Assembly: GCA_964367585.1 (NCBI GenBank)
Contig: CAYIYH010000007.1
Coordinates: 1 to 64,000 of the forward strand
Direction of reading: 5' to 3'
Origin: CAYJGJ01 sp964367585
GTDB lineage: Bacteria; Bacillota; Clostridia; Peptostreptococcales; Anaerovoracaceae
Length of the DNA stretch: 64,000 nucleotides
How positions within the stretch are numbered: the first letter of the stretch is position 1; each line of letters begins with the position of its first letter. This document shows positions 53,374 through 62,893 of the stretch, one piece after another. Both the position numbers and the translations under genes were made by a program. Below the pieces are notes generated by a model. That model did no database searches. It was not told the DNA's origin and worked only from the letters and a program-made list of their open reading frames with translations.

Positions 53374-54879
53374 CTACGATAAAATTTTGTTCACTCCGTT
53401 TAGATATGCTTTAATGCTCGATTCTACAATGTCTGTCGATACGCCTCTGCCTGTATAAATGTTATCACCGTCCAAGGTAAGTTTTAAAGTTACCTCTCCT
53501 AACGCATCTTCTCCGCCTGTAGTTGCTACTATTCTATAATCCATTAGTTTGAATTCTTTTTTCGTTATTTTATTTATAGCTTTGAAAGACGAATCGACAG
53601 GGCCATCTCCTATAGCTACTTTTTCTATAATCTTATCTTCGCTATTTTTTAGTTTTACATTCGCAGTAGATGTTATGGTGTTTCCGGTATTAATTACAAA
53701 GCTAACTAATTGATATTCACCAATTTCCTTATGTTCGTTATTATTTAATAAAGCAATAATATCACTGTCTGTTACTGTTTTCTTTTTATCTGCCAAATCT
53801 TTAAACATCTTGAAGAGATCATCGATTTCTTCTTTTGGCAAATCGTAGCCTAAACTCTTTAGTCTGTCTGTAAAAGCATGTCTTCCACTATGTTTACCAA
53901 GAACCATCTGATTAGGAAGGATTCCAATGTCTTCAGGTTTCATTATTTCATAAGTTTCTGGATGTGAAAGCATTCCATGTTGATGGATTCCGGATTCGTG
54001 GGCAAATGCATTCGCCCCAATTATTGCTTTGTTACAAGGAATTGGAACTCCTGTGATATTAGAAACAAGTTTTGAAGTTTTGTATATTTGCGTCGTGTCT
54101 ATGTTAGTGGTTACACCAAAACTGTCACTCCGTGTCTTTAATGCCATGACGATTTCTTCCATCGAAGCATTACCAGCTCTTTCTCCGATTCCATTTACCG
54201 TACACTCTATCTGCCTAGCTCCCGCCTCGACGCCTGCTAATGAGTTTGCGACTCCTAGTCCTAAATCATCGTGATTATGAACAGAAACGATTGCTTCACC
54301 TATATTAGGCACGTGTTTCATCAAGTAAGAAATATAATCATATATTTCGTTTGGTGTTCTATAACCAACTGTATCAGGGATATTAACTACACTTGCACCA
54401 CTTTTAATTGCAATTTCTATGACTTTTGCTAAGAATTCTTTGTCACTTCTCATAGCGTCTTCGGCAGAAAACTCAATATTCGGGCATAAACTTCGAGCAT
54501 ACTTGACACTTTCTTGAACATGCTCTAGAACTCTTTCTGGAGACATCTTTAATTTGTATTCCATATGAATAGGGCTAGTAGCAATAAAAGTATGTATAAG
54601 CGGTGATTCTGCTCTTTTTACAGCATTATATGCGGTTTCAATATCTTTTTGATTGGCTCTCGAGAGAGAAGCAACTTGCACATTTTTTACAGCTTTTGCG
54701 ATTTCACTTACAGATTCAAAATCCATTGGTGAAGCAATAGCAAATCCCGCCTCGATAACATCGACATTCATTTTTTCTAACTGCTTGGCAATCTCAATTT
54801 TTTCACTGAGATTCATACTGCATCCGGGAGCTTGCTCTCCATCTCTTAATGTAGTATCAAAAATTCTAACCTTATCCAT
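53374..54879 (-). CDS. leuA: 2-isopropylmalate synthase
   Basis: LeuA condenses acetyl-CoA with 2-oxoisovalerate, the committed step of leucine synthesis. The 501-residue protein opens with IFDTTLRDGEQAPG. It has SVHNHDDLGLGVANSLAGVEAGA with metal histidines and NGIGERAGNASMEEIV. The C-terminal LeuA dimer domain (about 385-500) normally gives leucine feedback. Citramalate synthase is similar, but the leuCDB context supports LeuA. Confidence 0.93.
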   Translation of the reverse strand: MDKVRIFDTTLRDGEQAPGCSMNLSEKIEIAKQLEKMNVDVIEAGFAIASPMDFESVSEIAKAVKNVQVASLSRANQKDIETAYNAVKRAESPLIHTFIATSPIHMEYKLKMSPERVLEHVQESVKYARSLCPNIEFSAEDAMRSDKEFLAKVIEIAIKSGASVVNIPDTVGYRTPNEIYDYISYLMKHVPNIGEAIVSVHNHDDLGLGVANSLAGVEAGARQIECTVNGIGERAGNASMEEIVMALKTRSDSFGVTTNIDTTQIYKTSKLVSNITGVPIPCNKAIIGANAFAHESGIHQHGMLSHPETYEIMKPEDIGILPNQMVLGKHSGRHAFTDRLKSLGYDLPKEEIDDLFKMFKDLADKKKTVTDSDIIALLNNNEHKEIGEYQLVSFVINTGNTITSTANVKLKNSEDKIIEKVAIGDGPVDSSFKAINKITKKEFKLMDYRIVATTGGEDALGEVTLKLTLDGDNIYTGRGVSTDIVESSIKAYLNGVNKILS

Positions 54880-54957
54880 TATATTCCTTTTTAACCCTTT
54901 CTCTTACACAAAGCATTGCCTATGCAATATAGAAAAAAACGCTCAAACTATACCAAA

Positions 54958-56592
54958 CTAGCTAATAACTGCACCACTGCTCGCAGAAGAAACATTTTTT
55001 GAATATCTCTTTAAGTAGCCACTAACATTATCTTTTTTCTTGATTTGCATTTCAGATTTTCGCTTCTCAATTTCGTCTTTATCTACAAGCAACTCGATAG
55101 AATAATTATTAATATCGATAGCGATCTTGTCTCCGTCTTTAACATATGCTATGAGTCCACCTGCCGCAGCCTCTGGAGAAATATGTCCGATCGCAGCACC
55201 CCTTGTAGCACCGGAGAATCTTCCGTCGGTAATTAAGGCTACTTCACTATCAAGTCCCATTCCTGCAATTGCAGAAGTAGGCGACAGCATCTCTCTCATC
55301 CCTGGACCACCAGCAGGGCCTTCATATCGAATTACCACGACATTTCCGGCTTTTATTTCTCCACCAAATATTCCTTCAATAGCATCTTCTTCACTATCAT
55401 ACACTTTGGCAGTCCCTGTAAATTTTAACATCTCAGGTTTTACAGCACTTCTTTTTACGACACCACCGTCTGCGGCAATGTTTCCAAACAATGCCGCTAA
55501 ACCACCCGTCTTGCTGTATTCTTTTATAACATCGTTTTCTTTGGATGTAACATCCTTCAAGTTTTCTTTGACAGTGGAACCCGTAACTGTCATGCATTCA
55601 CCATGAAGAAGATTTTCAATTTTTTTCATGACGGCATATACTCCACCCGCCTTATTCAAATCTTGCATATGATGAGGTCCAGCAGGTGCCAATCTACATA
55701 CATTCGGAGTTTTTTCGCTGATTTCATTTACTTTTGATAATGGAATTTTTATTCCCATTTCGTTTGCAATTGCAGGCAAATGCAGTATTGAATTAGTAGA
55801 ACAACCCAGTGCCATATCGACAGTTAGAGCATTTTCAAAGGCTTTTTCCGTCATTATGTCAGATGGTCTGATATTGGATTTAAGTAAATTCATTACTTGT
55901 ATTCCAGCATTTTTTGCAAGCCATAAACGATTAGCATATACTGCAGGAATGGTTCCATTCCCATCCAGTGCCATTCCAATAGCTTCGCTGAGGCAATTCA
56001 TCGAGTTAGCTGTAAACATACCAGAACATGAACCACAACTAGGACACGATGTTTCCTCTACTTCTTTTAGTTCTTCCTCAGTGATTTTACCGGCCTTAAC
56101 TTTTCCTACTGCCTCAAATATAGTATTAAGATCCCTTCCCTCTAGCGAGAGCATAGGCCCTCCTGAGACAAAGATAGATGGCAAGTTAAGCCGTGCAGCT
56201 GCCATAAGCATAGCCGGAACAATCTTGTCACAGTTCGGTATAAAAACCAAAGCATCAAAGCAATGTGCCCTAACCATACACTCGATAGTATCGGTAATAA
56301 GTTCTCTAGACGACAAAGAATATCTCATCCCATCATGCCCCATAGCAAGTCCGTCACAAACACCTATAGTGTTAAATTCCATAGGTGTTCCGCCTGCCAT
56401 AAGTACGCCATCTTTGACTGCCCTTGCAATGGTTTGCAAATGTATATGACCTGGCACGACTTCATTAAATGAATTTACAATTCCTATTAGAGGTCGCCCG
56501 AGAGACTCGTCTGTATATCCCATCGCCTTTAGGAGTCCTCTTTTTGGCGCATTTTCTGCGCCCTGTGTCATTTTTTCACTGTTATGTTTCAT
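54958..56592 (-). CDS. ilvD: Dihydroxy-acid dehydratase
   Basis: IlvD dehydrates 2,3-dihydroxyisovalerate and 2,3-dihydroxy-3-methylvalerate to the 2-oxo acids of valine and isoleucine synthesis. The 544-residue protein has iron-sulfur cysteines in IPNCDKIVPAM and CPSCGSCSGMFTANSMN, and DGRFSGATRGAAIGHISPEA near the end. It sits between ilvC and leuA on the same strand, with the 78-base gap to leuA free of obvious signals. Confidence 0.96.
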   Translation of the reverse strand: MKHNSEKMTQGAENAPKRGLLKAMGYTDESLGRPLIGIVNSFNEVVPGHIHLQTIARAVKDGVLMAGGTPMEFNTIGVCDGLAMGHDGMRYSLSSRELITDTIECMVRAHCFDALVFIPNCDKIVPAMLMAAARLNLPSIFVSGGPMLSLEGRDLNTIFEAVGKVKAGKITEEELKEVEETSCPSCGSCSGMFTANSMNCLSEAIGMALDGNGTIPAVYANRLWLAKNAGIQVMNLLKSNIRPSDIMTEKAFENALTVDMALGCSTNSILHLPAIANEMGIKIPLSKVNEISEKTPNVCRLAPAGPHHMQDLNKAGGVYAVMKKIENLLHGECMTVTGSTVKENLKDVTSKENDVIKEYSKTGGLAALFGNIAADGGVVKRSAVKPEMLKFTGTAKVYDSEEDAIEGIFGGEIKAGNVVVIRYEGPAGGPGMREMLSPTSAIAGMGLDSEVALITDGRFSGATRGAAIGHISPEAAAGGLIAYVKDGDKIAIDINNYSIELLVDKDEIEKRKSEMQIKKKDNVSGYLKRYSKNVSSASSGAVIS

Positions 56593-56631
56593 TTTATTAT
56601 CCTTTTTTTATCAGTGCAGATCAGTTCAAAA

Positions 56632-56651
56632 CAGTACAGTGTACTGTACTG
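56632..56651 (-). other. Intercistronic hairpin between ilvC and ilvD
   Basis: CAGTACAG-TGTA-CTGTACTG is a perfect 8-bp stem with a four-base loop, followed on the minus strand by TTTTG. It might reduce read-through or mark a processing site. Confidence 0.45.
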
Positions 56652-56700
56652 CAGGTATGTTCAACTCGCCGTTCCACCAATGTACTTTTTGCTGAAATTA

Positions 56701-57693
56701 CTATTTATCGGACCAGCTCATTTTTTCTCTAAGCGCTTTTCCTACTGTTTCGATTTGTAGTTCGCTTTCTTTTTTACGTCTATCTGCAAATGTTGGTCTG
56801 TCTTTTTCATTTTCTTCAACCCAAGCCTTTGCAAATGTTCCGTCTTGAATTTCCGCGAGCACTTTTTTCATTTCTTTTTTAGTTTCATCAGTGATGATTC
56901 TGTCACCAATAGCATAATCACCATACTCTGCTGTATCAGAAATAGAATATCTCATGTAAGATAAACCGCCTTGAACAACTAAATCAATAATAAGTTTCAT
57001 CTCATGAACGCATTCGAAGTATGCGCTTTCAGGTTGATATCCTGCTTCTACCAAAGTTTCAAACCCCGCTTTCATGAGGGCAGAAACACCACCGCATAAC
57101 ACTGCTTGCTCACCAAAAAGATCTGTTTCGGTTTCTTCTTTGAAAGTAGTTTCTAAAATACCACCTCTTCCACCGCCTACTCCACTAGCATATGCTAATG
57201 CAAGTTCTTTTGTGTTTCCGGTCGCATCGTTTTGAACGGCAATCAAGCAAGGAACACCTCTTCCTTCTTGATACTGACTTCTTACTGTATGACCAGGTCC
57301 TTTAGGAGCTATCATCATAATGTTTACATCGGCAGGAGGTTGAATTCTATCGAAGTGAATGTTAAATCCGTGTGCAAATGCAACAGTCATTCCTTTTTCT
57401 AGATTCTCTTTAATTCCATTTTCGTAAATGTCTTTCATCTTTTCATCATTTACTAATATCATGACAATATCAGCCTTTTTCGTTGCTTCATCAGTGTTAA
57501 ATACTTCAAATCCATCTTTTTTTGCAACTTCCGCGCTTTTTGAACCGGAATACAATCCGATAACAACATTAAGTCCACTGTCTCTTAAGTTTTGTGCATG
57601 TGCATGTCCTTGCGACCCGTAACCGATAATTGCAATTGTTTTGTCCTTTAGAAGATCTAAATTACAATCTTTGTCATAATACATTTTACTCAT
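56701..57693 (-). CDS. ilvC: Ketol-acid reductoisomerase (class I)
   Basis: IlvC isomerises and reduces acetolactate and acetohydroxybutyrate using NADPH and magnesium. The 330-residue protein has IIGYGSQGHAHAQNLRDSG, MMIAPKGPGHTVRSQYQEG, the metal ligands in ETETDLFGEQAVLCGG and CVHEMKLIIDLV, and the end DRPTFADRRKKESE. It is the third enzyme gene of the operon, followed by ilvD after 108 bases. Confidence 0.96.
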   Translation of the reverse strand: MSKMYYDKDCNLDLLKDKTIAIIGYGSQGHAHAQNLRDSGLNVVIGLYSGSKSAEVAKKDGFEVFNTDEATKKADIVMILVNDEKMKDIYENGIKENLEKGMTVAFAHGFNIHFDRIQPPADVNIMMIAPKGPGHTVRSQYQEGRGVPCLIAVQNDATGNTKELALAYASGVGGGRGGILETTFKEETETDLFGEQAVLCGGVSALMKAGFETLVEAGYQPESAYFECVHEMKLIIDLVVQGGLSYMRYSISDTAEYGDYAIGDRIITDETKKEMKKVLAEIQDGTFAKAWVEENEKDRPTFADRRKKESELQIETVGKALREKMSWSDK

Positions 57694-57870
57694 TTTTTTT
57701 CCTCTTTTCTTTTTTTTATTTTAAATACTATTTATAATATAATAATTATATACATACTCGATTCGATTATTCTTCTTCCTTTTAAACGAATCTCTTGTCT
57801 CTTCCATATCTATCTACATCTTTATTGTAGCTCTTGTATGGCAACCTGGATTATTCCTTTCCTAGCTTCT

Positions 57871-58155
57871 CTAGGATACATCTACTTGTTTTACTTGTAT
57901 GACCTCAAAAAGTTTTTCGATTTGATGTATCATCTGTTTGCGAGTATTTTCATCCGCCTCCGAGACTATTATCATCTTGGATATGTCTTTGTTTTCCGTA
58001 GGATTTACATTTAAACTATGAATATTAAATCCCCTGCGGGCATATAGCCCTGTTATCCTATTCAACACTCCATATTGATTAGAGACTATTAATTCTAGTG
58101 TTAGTTTTTCCATTTGTATTTTCGCACTACATGGCCGAGATAAGTATCCTAGCAT
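57871..58155 (-). CDS. ilvN: Acetolactate synthase small (regulatory) subunit
   Basis: The ACT domain regulatory subunit confers valine feedback on IlvB. The core (MEKLTLELIVSNQYGVLNRI, YARRGFNIHSLNV, IEKLFEVIQVKQVD) is only about 80 residues, so the usual C-terminal second domain is missing, as in short clostridial forms. The ATG at 58155 follows AAGGAGG by 12 bases and gives a 14-residue N-terminal extension. An internal ATG at 58113 has no ribosome site. It lies 16 bases after the ilvB stop. Confidence 0.9.
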   Translation of the reverse strand: MLGYLSRPCSAKIQMEKLTLELIVSNQYGVLNRITGLYARRGFNIHSLNVNPTENKDISKMIIVSEADENTRKQMIHQIEKLFEVIQVKQVDVS

Positions 58156-58171
58156 GTTCGTGCACTCCTCC

Positions 58172-59923
58172 TTATCCAAGTATAATATCGTTAACGGATC
58201 CGCCAGGCGGTATCATAGGATAAACCATTTCATTTTTCTCTATGATACACTCTATTAACATTGTCTTAGTTCCATTGAAACGCTCGAGTGCTTTTTTTAA
58301 ATCTGCAAGATTGTCTACCTTATCACCGTCTGCTCCGAATGCTTTTGCAACTGCAACAAAATCCGTCTTTCTATGTGTCGTCGTCTGTGAATGCCTACCA
58401 TCATTAAATATAGTTTGCCATTGCCTCACCATTCCTAGCACGCCATTATTGAACAGTACTATTAATAGCGGCAATTCCTCTTTGACTGCCGTCGCAAGCT
58501 CTGTCAAATTCATGCCAAAACTTCCGTCTCCTGTAAACAAAATAGTCGGTTTCTTATCGTTCGCAAAGCATGCACCTATAGCTGAACCCATGCCGAATCC
58601 CATAGTTCCCAGACCACCGGAAGTAACCAGTGTTCTAGTTTTTCGAAAATCATAGTGCTGCATTGTCCACATTTGATGTTGGCCTACATCTGTAGCAACA
58701 ACTGTGTCTGAATCAAAATGTTCACCTACCATCTCAATTATTTGCTTAGGCTTAAATTCATCCGTTTCGTACTGTCTATTTCTGTGTTTGAATCCATCTA
58801 TTTCTTTAATCCATTCAGGATGCTCAGTCTTAGTAGTATTAAGCAACAAATACCTGATAGCATCTTGTAGATCGGCACAAATTGCAGTGTCTGCATGTAC
58901 ATTTTTATCGATCTCCGCCTTATCTATATCTATATGTATTATGTGCTTTTCATTAATATATTTTGCTACGTTACCGGTCGCCCTGTCAGAAAATCTAACT
59001 CCCAATGCGATTATTACGTCACAATTGGACTGTGCCATGTTAGCCGGATACTTTCCGTGCATACCTGTCATTCCTAGATTAAGATCATATGCAGAGTCTA
59101 TCGCAGCAAGACCCATCATGCTCAATCCTATCGGAGCATCAATATGCTGTGAAAATTCTAACAATTCCTTTTCTATTCCAGCATTTATTACTCCACCGCC
59201 TGCATAGATAAAAGGCCTTTTACTATTATTGATGACTTTTACCGCCTCGTCGATTGCCGATTCTTCTATGCTAGGTTTGGGTTGTTTTTCCGTCAAAAAT
59301 TCAAATTTATGTATTGCTGCCAAGTCGTCCGCCAACTCTTTTAGCGAATATTCTTCTACTTCGTCATTGTCAGAATTAATTACTGTCATTTCATAATCGT
59401 AGTATTGCGTTTGTATATCTTTTGGAACGTCTATTAGTACAGGACCTTTTCTTCCTTCGTTAGCAATATGGAATGCCATGCGGATAATCGTAGGCAATTC
59501 TTCTATGTGTCTAACCATGAAACTATGCTTCGCCACGGGCTGACAAAGTCCGACTATATCTACCTCCTGGAAACTGTCCTTGCCAATAAGCGGAACCGGA
59601 ACATTCCCCGTAATAGCAACTACTGGCACAGAGTCCAAAAAGGCATTCGCTATTCCTGTTACAATATTAGTAGCACCAGGACCACTCGTTGCTATCACTA
59701 CTCCAGTCTTGTTTTTTGCACGAGCATAGCCATCCGCTGCGTGTACCGCACCTTGTTCATGTGCTGTAAGGACATGTTTTAATCTGTCTTTGTTCGCAAA
59801 CAGTGCATCATATAGTGGAATCACCGCTCCACCTGGATAACCAAATACGACTTCTACGCCTTGCCTTACTAGTTCTTCTACGATAATCTCAGAACCTGTT
59901 ATTTCAGACTTCGATTTTTGCAT
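58172..59923 (-). CDS. ilvB: Acetolactate synthase large subunit
   Basis: IlvB joins two pyruvates, or pyruvate and 2-oxobutyrate, with thiamine diphosphate to start branched-chain amino-acid synthesis. The 583-residue protein has VFGYPGGAVIPLYDALF, the catalytic Glu in AHEQGAVHAADGYAR, GKDSFQEVDIVG, and the cofactor motif GDGSFGMNLTEL followed by NNGVLGMVRQWQ. It is the first enzyme gene after the leader attenuator. Confidence 0.96.
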   Translation of the reverse strand: MQKSKSEITGSEIIVEELVRQGVEVVFGYPGGAVIPLYDALFANKDRLKHVLTAHEQGAVHAADGYARAKNKTGVVIATSGPGATNIVTGIANAFLDSVPVVAITGNVPVPLIGKDSFQEVDIVGLCQPVAKHSFMVRHIEELPTIIRMAFHIANEGRKGPVLIDVPKDIQTQYYDYEMTVINSDNDEVEEYSLKELADDLAAIHKFEFLTEKQPKPSIEESAIDEAVKVINNSKRPFIYAGGGVINAGIEKELLEFSQHIDAPIGLSMMGLAAIDSAYDLNLGMTGMHGKYPANMAQSNCDVIIALGVRFSDRATGNVAKYINEKHIIHIDIDKAEIDKNVHADTAICADLQDAIRYLLLNTTKTEHPEWIKEIDGFKHRNRQYETDEFKPKQIIEMVGEHFDSDTVVATDVGQHQMWTMQHYDFRKTRTLVTSGGLGTMGFGMGSAIGACFANDKKPTILFTGDGSFGMNLTELATAVKEELPLLIVLFNNGVLGMVRQWQTIFNDGRHSQTTTHRKTDFVAVAKAFGADGDKVDNLADLKKALERFNGTKTMLIECIIEKNEMVYPMIPPGGSVNDIILG

Positions 59924-59957
59924 GCTTCCATCCTCCCCACTTTTTTAATTCTTCTAC

Positions 59958-59990
59958 AAAAAAACTCCCCTTGCGATAGCGGGGAGTTTT
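59958..59990 (-). terminator. Attenuator terminator of the ilv-leu operon
   Basis: On the minus strand AAAACTCCCC-GCTATCGCAA-GGGGAGTTTT, a 10-bp stem followed by a run of T. Its left arm can instead pair with GCGGTGAGT at 60031-60039 in the leader ORF (8 of 9 pairs), which would prevent the terminator. Confidence 0.88.
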
Positions 59991-60022
59991 GTATAATCTT
60001 ATTATTTAATAACTATTAAACC

Positions 60023-60121
60023 TTATTTATACTCACCGCAAAATGCACTATCATTGCTGATAATGTTGAGGACGACGAGTACGAGTGTAATAAATGCTGT
60101 CATAGTTATAGTTGTGAACAT
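60023..60121 (-). CDS. ilvL: ilv leader peptide
   Basis: A 32-residue ORF with GAGAGGA upstream. Its core reads FITLVLVVLNII: in ten residues there are three Leu, three Val and two Ile, the products of the operon. Two more Ile stand near the start. The end (CGEY codons) contains GCGGTGAGT, complementary to the terminator left arm. Ribosome stalling on the Leu/Val/Ile codons would leave that segment free to block the terminator, whereas fast translation to the stop codon would cover it. This is the classic arrangement of ribosome-mediated attenuation. Confidence 0.85.
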   Translation of the reverse strand: MFTTITMTAFITLVLVVLNIISNDSAFCGEYK

Positions 60122-60218
60122 GTTTTTCCTCTCATATTTTGGTCGTGGCCACTAGTACACCTCTTAAAATATACTAACTAACTATGTGCCATTCCCTATC
60201 CGACCATATTATTTGCAT

Positions 60219-60247
60219 ATTCTACCACCTTTACATTGGCATGTCAA
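60219..60247 (-). promoter_or_regulatory. Promoter of the ilv-leu operon
   Basis: Minus strand TTGACA (60242-60247), 17-base spacer, TAGAAT (60219-60224). The transcript would begin near 60212, about 90 bases before the leader peptide and 290 before ilvB. Confidence 0.85.
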
Positions 60248-60398
60248 TACTTCAATTACTATATTTTCTCAATTTTTCTCTATTTTTTTCTAGATAATGT
60301 TGCTGAAAAATATATCATGATTCTTCCAAATATGCTATTCCGAATTTAACTACGGAATCCACACAAAGTTGTGCTATTGACTTAACACATCAACTATA

Positions 60399-61616
60399 TT
60401 ACGGATTCAGCACAACGTTCATATTTACATAAGAATCTGCAAAAATATCATCATAATTATAAACTTCTAATAAAAACTCTATTTCATTTATCGTTGATAT
60501 ATTATTGTCTGCTAAGTCTGTTTCATCCCACGAGATAGAACTAAATGAACTATTTCCCGCAGATACGGTAGTAGCATAATACGGATCTAGCATGTATCCA
60601 TTTACAGAGGCATCTTCTACGCTAACCATTATTGCATTATCTGTTTTATTTACAATATACAAGTTTGCTGTATACCCCCATATATCATCAATTTCATATC
60701 CTGTAACTATTACTGTTATATCCGCATTATCGACTATTACGGTGTCTGTCGATTGTTGCTCTCTCACAAATTTAGTGGCATTTGTTTCTCCATACGGATA
60801 AACATTGACCTCTTGAAAGACTATATCGTCTGCAGACCAATCATCTGCATCATAAACTCTAAATCTCAGCTGAATATCTGTGAATTCATAAATTCCATTA
60901 TATTCTAATATATCTGTGGAAAAAGAGATCTCTTCATTTGACATGTTTCCAGGAGTAACATCTGTATAAAATAATGGAGATACTTCAACCCCATTTACCG
61001 AAGCACTATCTATAGTATATGTATATGTTTTATCACTTGATTTATTTTCCAAAGTAGCGTTTAAAACATATCCCCATATGTCGTCTTCTTCAATCCCTGT
61101 AATTTTTATTACACACTCTTCGTTATCGACCACAACTATTTCCGCAAAGTCTGAGTCTAATGGTTCCTCTATTTCGGTAGGAGAATCAGATGTGCTACCG
61201 CCACCATACTTAATAGATGTATCATCACTCAGGTACCCTAGTATCGCAGCTAAAACCATAAATACTATAAATAGACCTACGCCTACCAATGCACCCACCC
61301 CTGCTACAATTGAATTTTTCGGTTTACTTTTTCTCCATCCTAAAAACAGAATTAAACCAACCAGAGGAATACAACATCCGAGAACTCCCCATCCAACATT
61401 ACCCTTTTCAGACGTGTTGTTATAATCCTGGTATTGTGTTCCATAATTACCTTGATAAGATGCTCCATAGTCTTGAGCATTATTATTTTGTTTAGGGTAG
61501 CTGTAATGATATTGTTCTTGATTTATATTTGGTTCAACACCTCTCCCTGTTGCACATGCATTACAAATTGTAGTATTCTCTGCAACCCCTGTTCCACATT
61601 TTTCACAATAAGCCAT
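60399..61616 (-). CDS. Zinc-ribbon membrane protein with duplicated extracellular domain
   Basis: This 405-residue protein starts with a zinc ribbon (C4, C7, C18, C21; AYCEKCG and ICNAC). A Tyr/Gln/Asn-rich linker and two membrane helices (about 75-95 and 105-130) follow. Two related domains come next (about 155-275 and 285-403). Both share the patterns DDIWGY, then ASVNG, then a final YDADDW or YNYDDI. The domain is beta-rich, of unknown fold and function. The ATG at 61616 has AGGAGG eight bases upstream, and the ATG at 61622 is too close. It is probably monocistronic. Confidence 0.75.
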   Translation of the reverse strand: MAYCEKCGTGVAENTTICNACATGRGVEPNINQEQYHYSYPKQNNNAQDYGASYQGNYGTQYQDYNNTSEKGNVGWGVLGCCIPLVGLILFLGWRKSKPKNSIVAGVGALVGVGLFIVFMVLAAILGYLSDDTSIKYGGGSTSDSPTEIEEPLDSDFAEIVVVDNEECVIKITGIEEDDIWGYVLNATLENKSSDKTYTYTIDSASVNGVEVSPLFYTDVTPGNMSNEEISFSTDILEYNGIYEFTDIQLRFRVYDADDWSADDIVFQEVNVYPYGETNATKFVREQQSTDTVIVDNADITVIVTGYEIDDIWGYTANLYIVNKTDNAIMVSVEDASVNGYMLDPYYATTVSAGNSSFSSISWDETDLADNNISTINEIEFLLEVYNYDDIFADSYVNMNVVLNP

Positions 61617-61876
61617 CGGCATTACCTCCTTGTCACTTTTCCTAATGATTCAAATATCCAACCTTGGATTCTAAGTTGATTATAATGGTATTATATCTCC
61701 CCTTGCATTTTTGTCAAGATATTATTGAAAATATAAATCCTTATACAATAACATTAAGTGTTCTCATTTTTAACTTTTCTATCTATCTGTACTATTCATT
61801 TAGAATAAAATATGTTATCATCGTATAGTTGCAATATAGATTTTGTTGTAAAAATGATAATACGAGGAGATATAAT

Positions 61877-62245
61877 ATGAAATTTAAAATGGTCCACAAC
61901 AATTATAACGTTCTAGATTTAAAAAAATCCTTATCCTTTTATGAAGAAGCTCTCGGATTAAAAGAAGTAGATAGAATTGACTCTGAGGATGGCAGTTTCA
62001 AAATCGTGTACCTCGGAAATGAAGAATCGGCACATTGCTTAGAGCTCACTTGGCTTAGAGATTGGGAGAAACCGTACAACTTAGGCGACAACGAATTTCA
62101 CCTTGCGTTTGAAGTAGATGATTTTGAAGGTGCGCTGAAAAAACACAAAGAAATGGGGTGCGTTTGCTTCGAAAACAACGAGATGGGCATATACTTCATC
62201 GCCGACCCAGATGGGTACTGGCTAGAGGTATTGCCACGAAATTAA
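61877..62245 (+). CDS. Lactoylglutathione lyase-like glyoxalase
   Basis: This 122-residue VOC-fold protein of the glyoxalase I kind shows MVHNNYNVLDLKKSLSFYEE with metal ligand H7, CLELTW (Glu), EFHLAFEVDD (His) and DPDGYWLEVL (Glu). All four expected metal ligands are therefore present. It likely detoxifies methylglyoxal as a thiol adduct, although thiol choice in this organism is unknown. The ATG at 61877 follows GAGGAG by seven bases. The upstream frame from 61829 has no ribosome site. Confidence 0.85.
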   Translation: MKFKMVHNNYNVLDLKKSLSFYEEALGLKEVDRIDSEDGSFKIVYLGNEESAHCLELTWLRDWEKPYNLGDNEFHLAFEVDDFEGALKKHKEMGCVCFENNEMGIYFIADPDGYWLEVLPRN

Positions 62246-62300
62246 TAAAAACTTCGTTGTTTATCCAATTGCTCGCTGTCGACTTTTAATTACTTAACTT

Positions 62301-62810
62301 CTACTCTGTATCATTATCATATAAATTACTGTCCGGCACGATCATAATAAGTTTATCGTCAATATGATAGTAATAATTAGTTCCGATCAAATACGATGTA
62401 ATTGATGAGGAAATATCATCAAAATACACTTGCACGAGTGTTCCTGTCGCATGGTCAATAGAGTATATGATTACTTCACTCATCTCCTCTTCGCTCAAAT
62501 AAAAACCAATCCTCATGTCTTCGTCTTCTTCTGTCTCGGTTTTATGCAAAAGAAGTCTATACCCCTCGTCTTCTAACGAAAATGCTTGGGCAACAGCAGG
62601 AAACGACTCAATATTATCCTGAGCTCTTATTTCATCAATTGCTTTTGCAAATTCCGGCACTTCTCCATTATCTTCTACCTCATCACTTTGTGATGTTTCT
62701 TCTTGGGAACTATCAACAGGGCTCTCCGTTTGGCTTTCCGATGCCTCATTACAGGCAGCCAAGATAAATAGCAAAAGTACGCATAATAATACAGCTGTAT
62801 ATTTTCTCAT
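62301..62810 (-). CDS. Lipoprotein, unknown function
   Basis: This 169-residue protein has a lipoprotein signal with lipobox LAAC (C20), a Ser/Glu-rich linker (about 22-50), then a compact domain with GYRLLLHKTETEEDEDMRIG and YFDDISSSITSYLIG. I recognise no family. It is convergent with the glyoxalase gene. AAAGGG is the ribosome site. Confidence 0.7.
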   Translation of the reverse strand: MRKYTAVLLCVLLLFILAACNEASESQTESPVDSSQEETSQSDEVEDNGEVPEFAKAIDEIRAQDNIESFPAVAQAFSLEDEGYRLLLHKTETEEDEDMRIGFYLSEEEMSEVIIYSIDHATGTLVQVYFDDISSSITSYLIGTNYYYHIDDKLIMIVPDSNLYDNDTE

Positions 62811-62893
62811 TTAAATCCCTTTCTTTTTCATCTAAATCAATGGTGGATATCTTTTCCCATAAAAACATAACCATGAAATATAACTTCATAATT

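Noticed and set aside
59924..60250. T-box riboswitch in front of ilvB
   Set aside because: No conserved T-box (AGGGTGGNACCGCG-like) sequence is visible. The leader peptide and terminator explain the region better.
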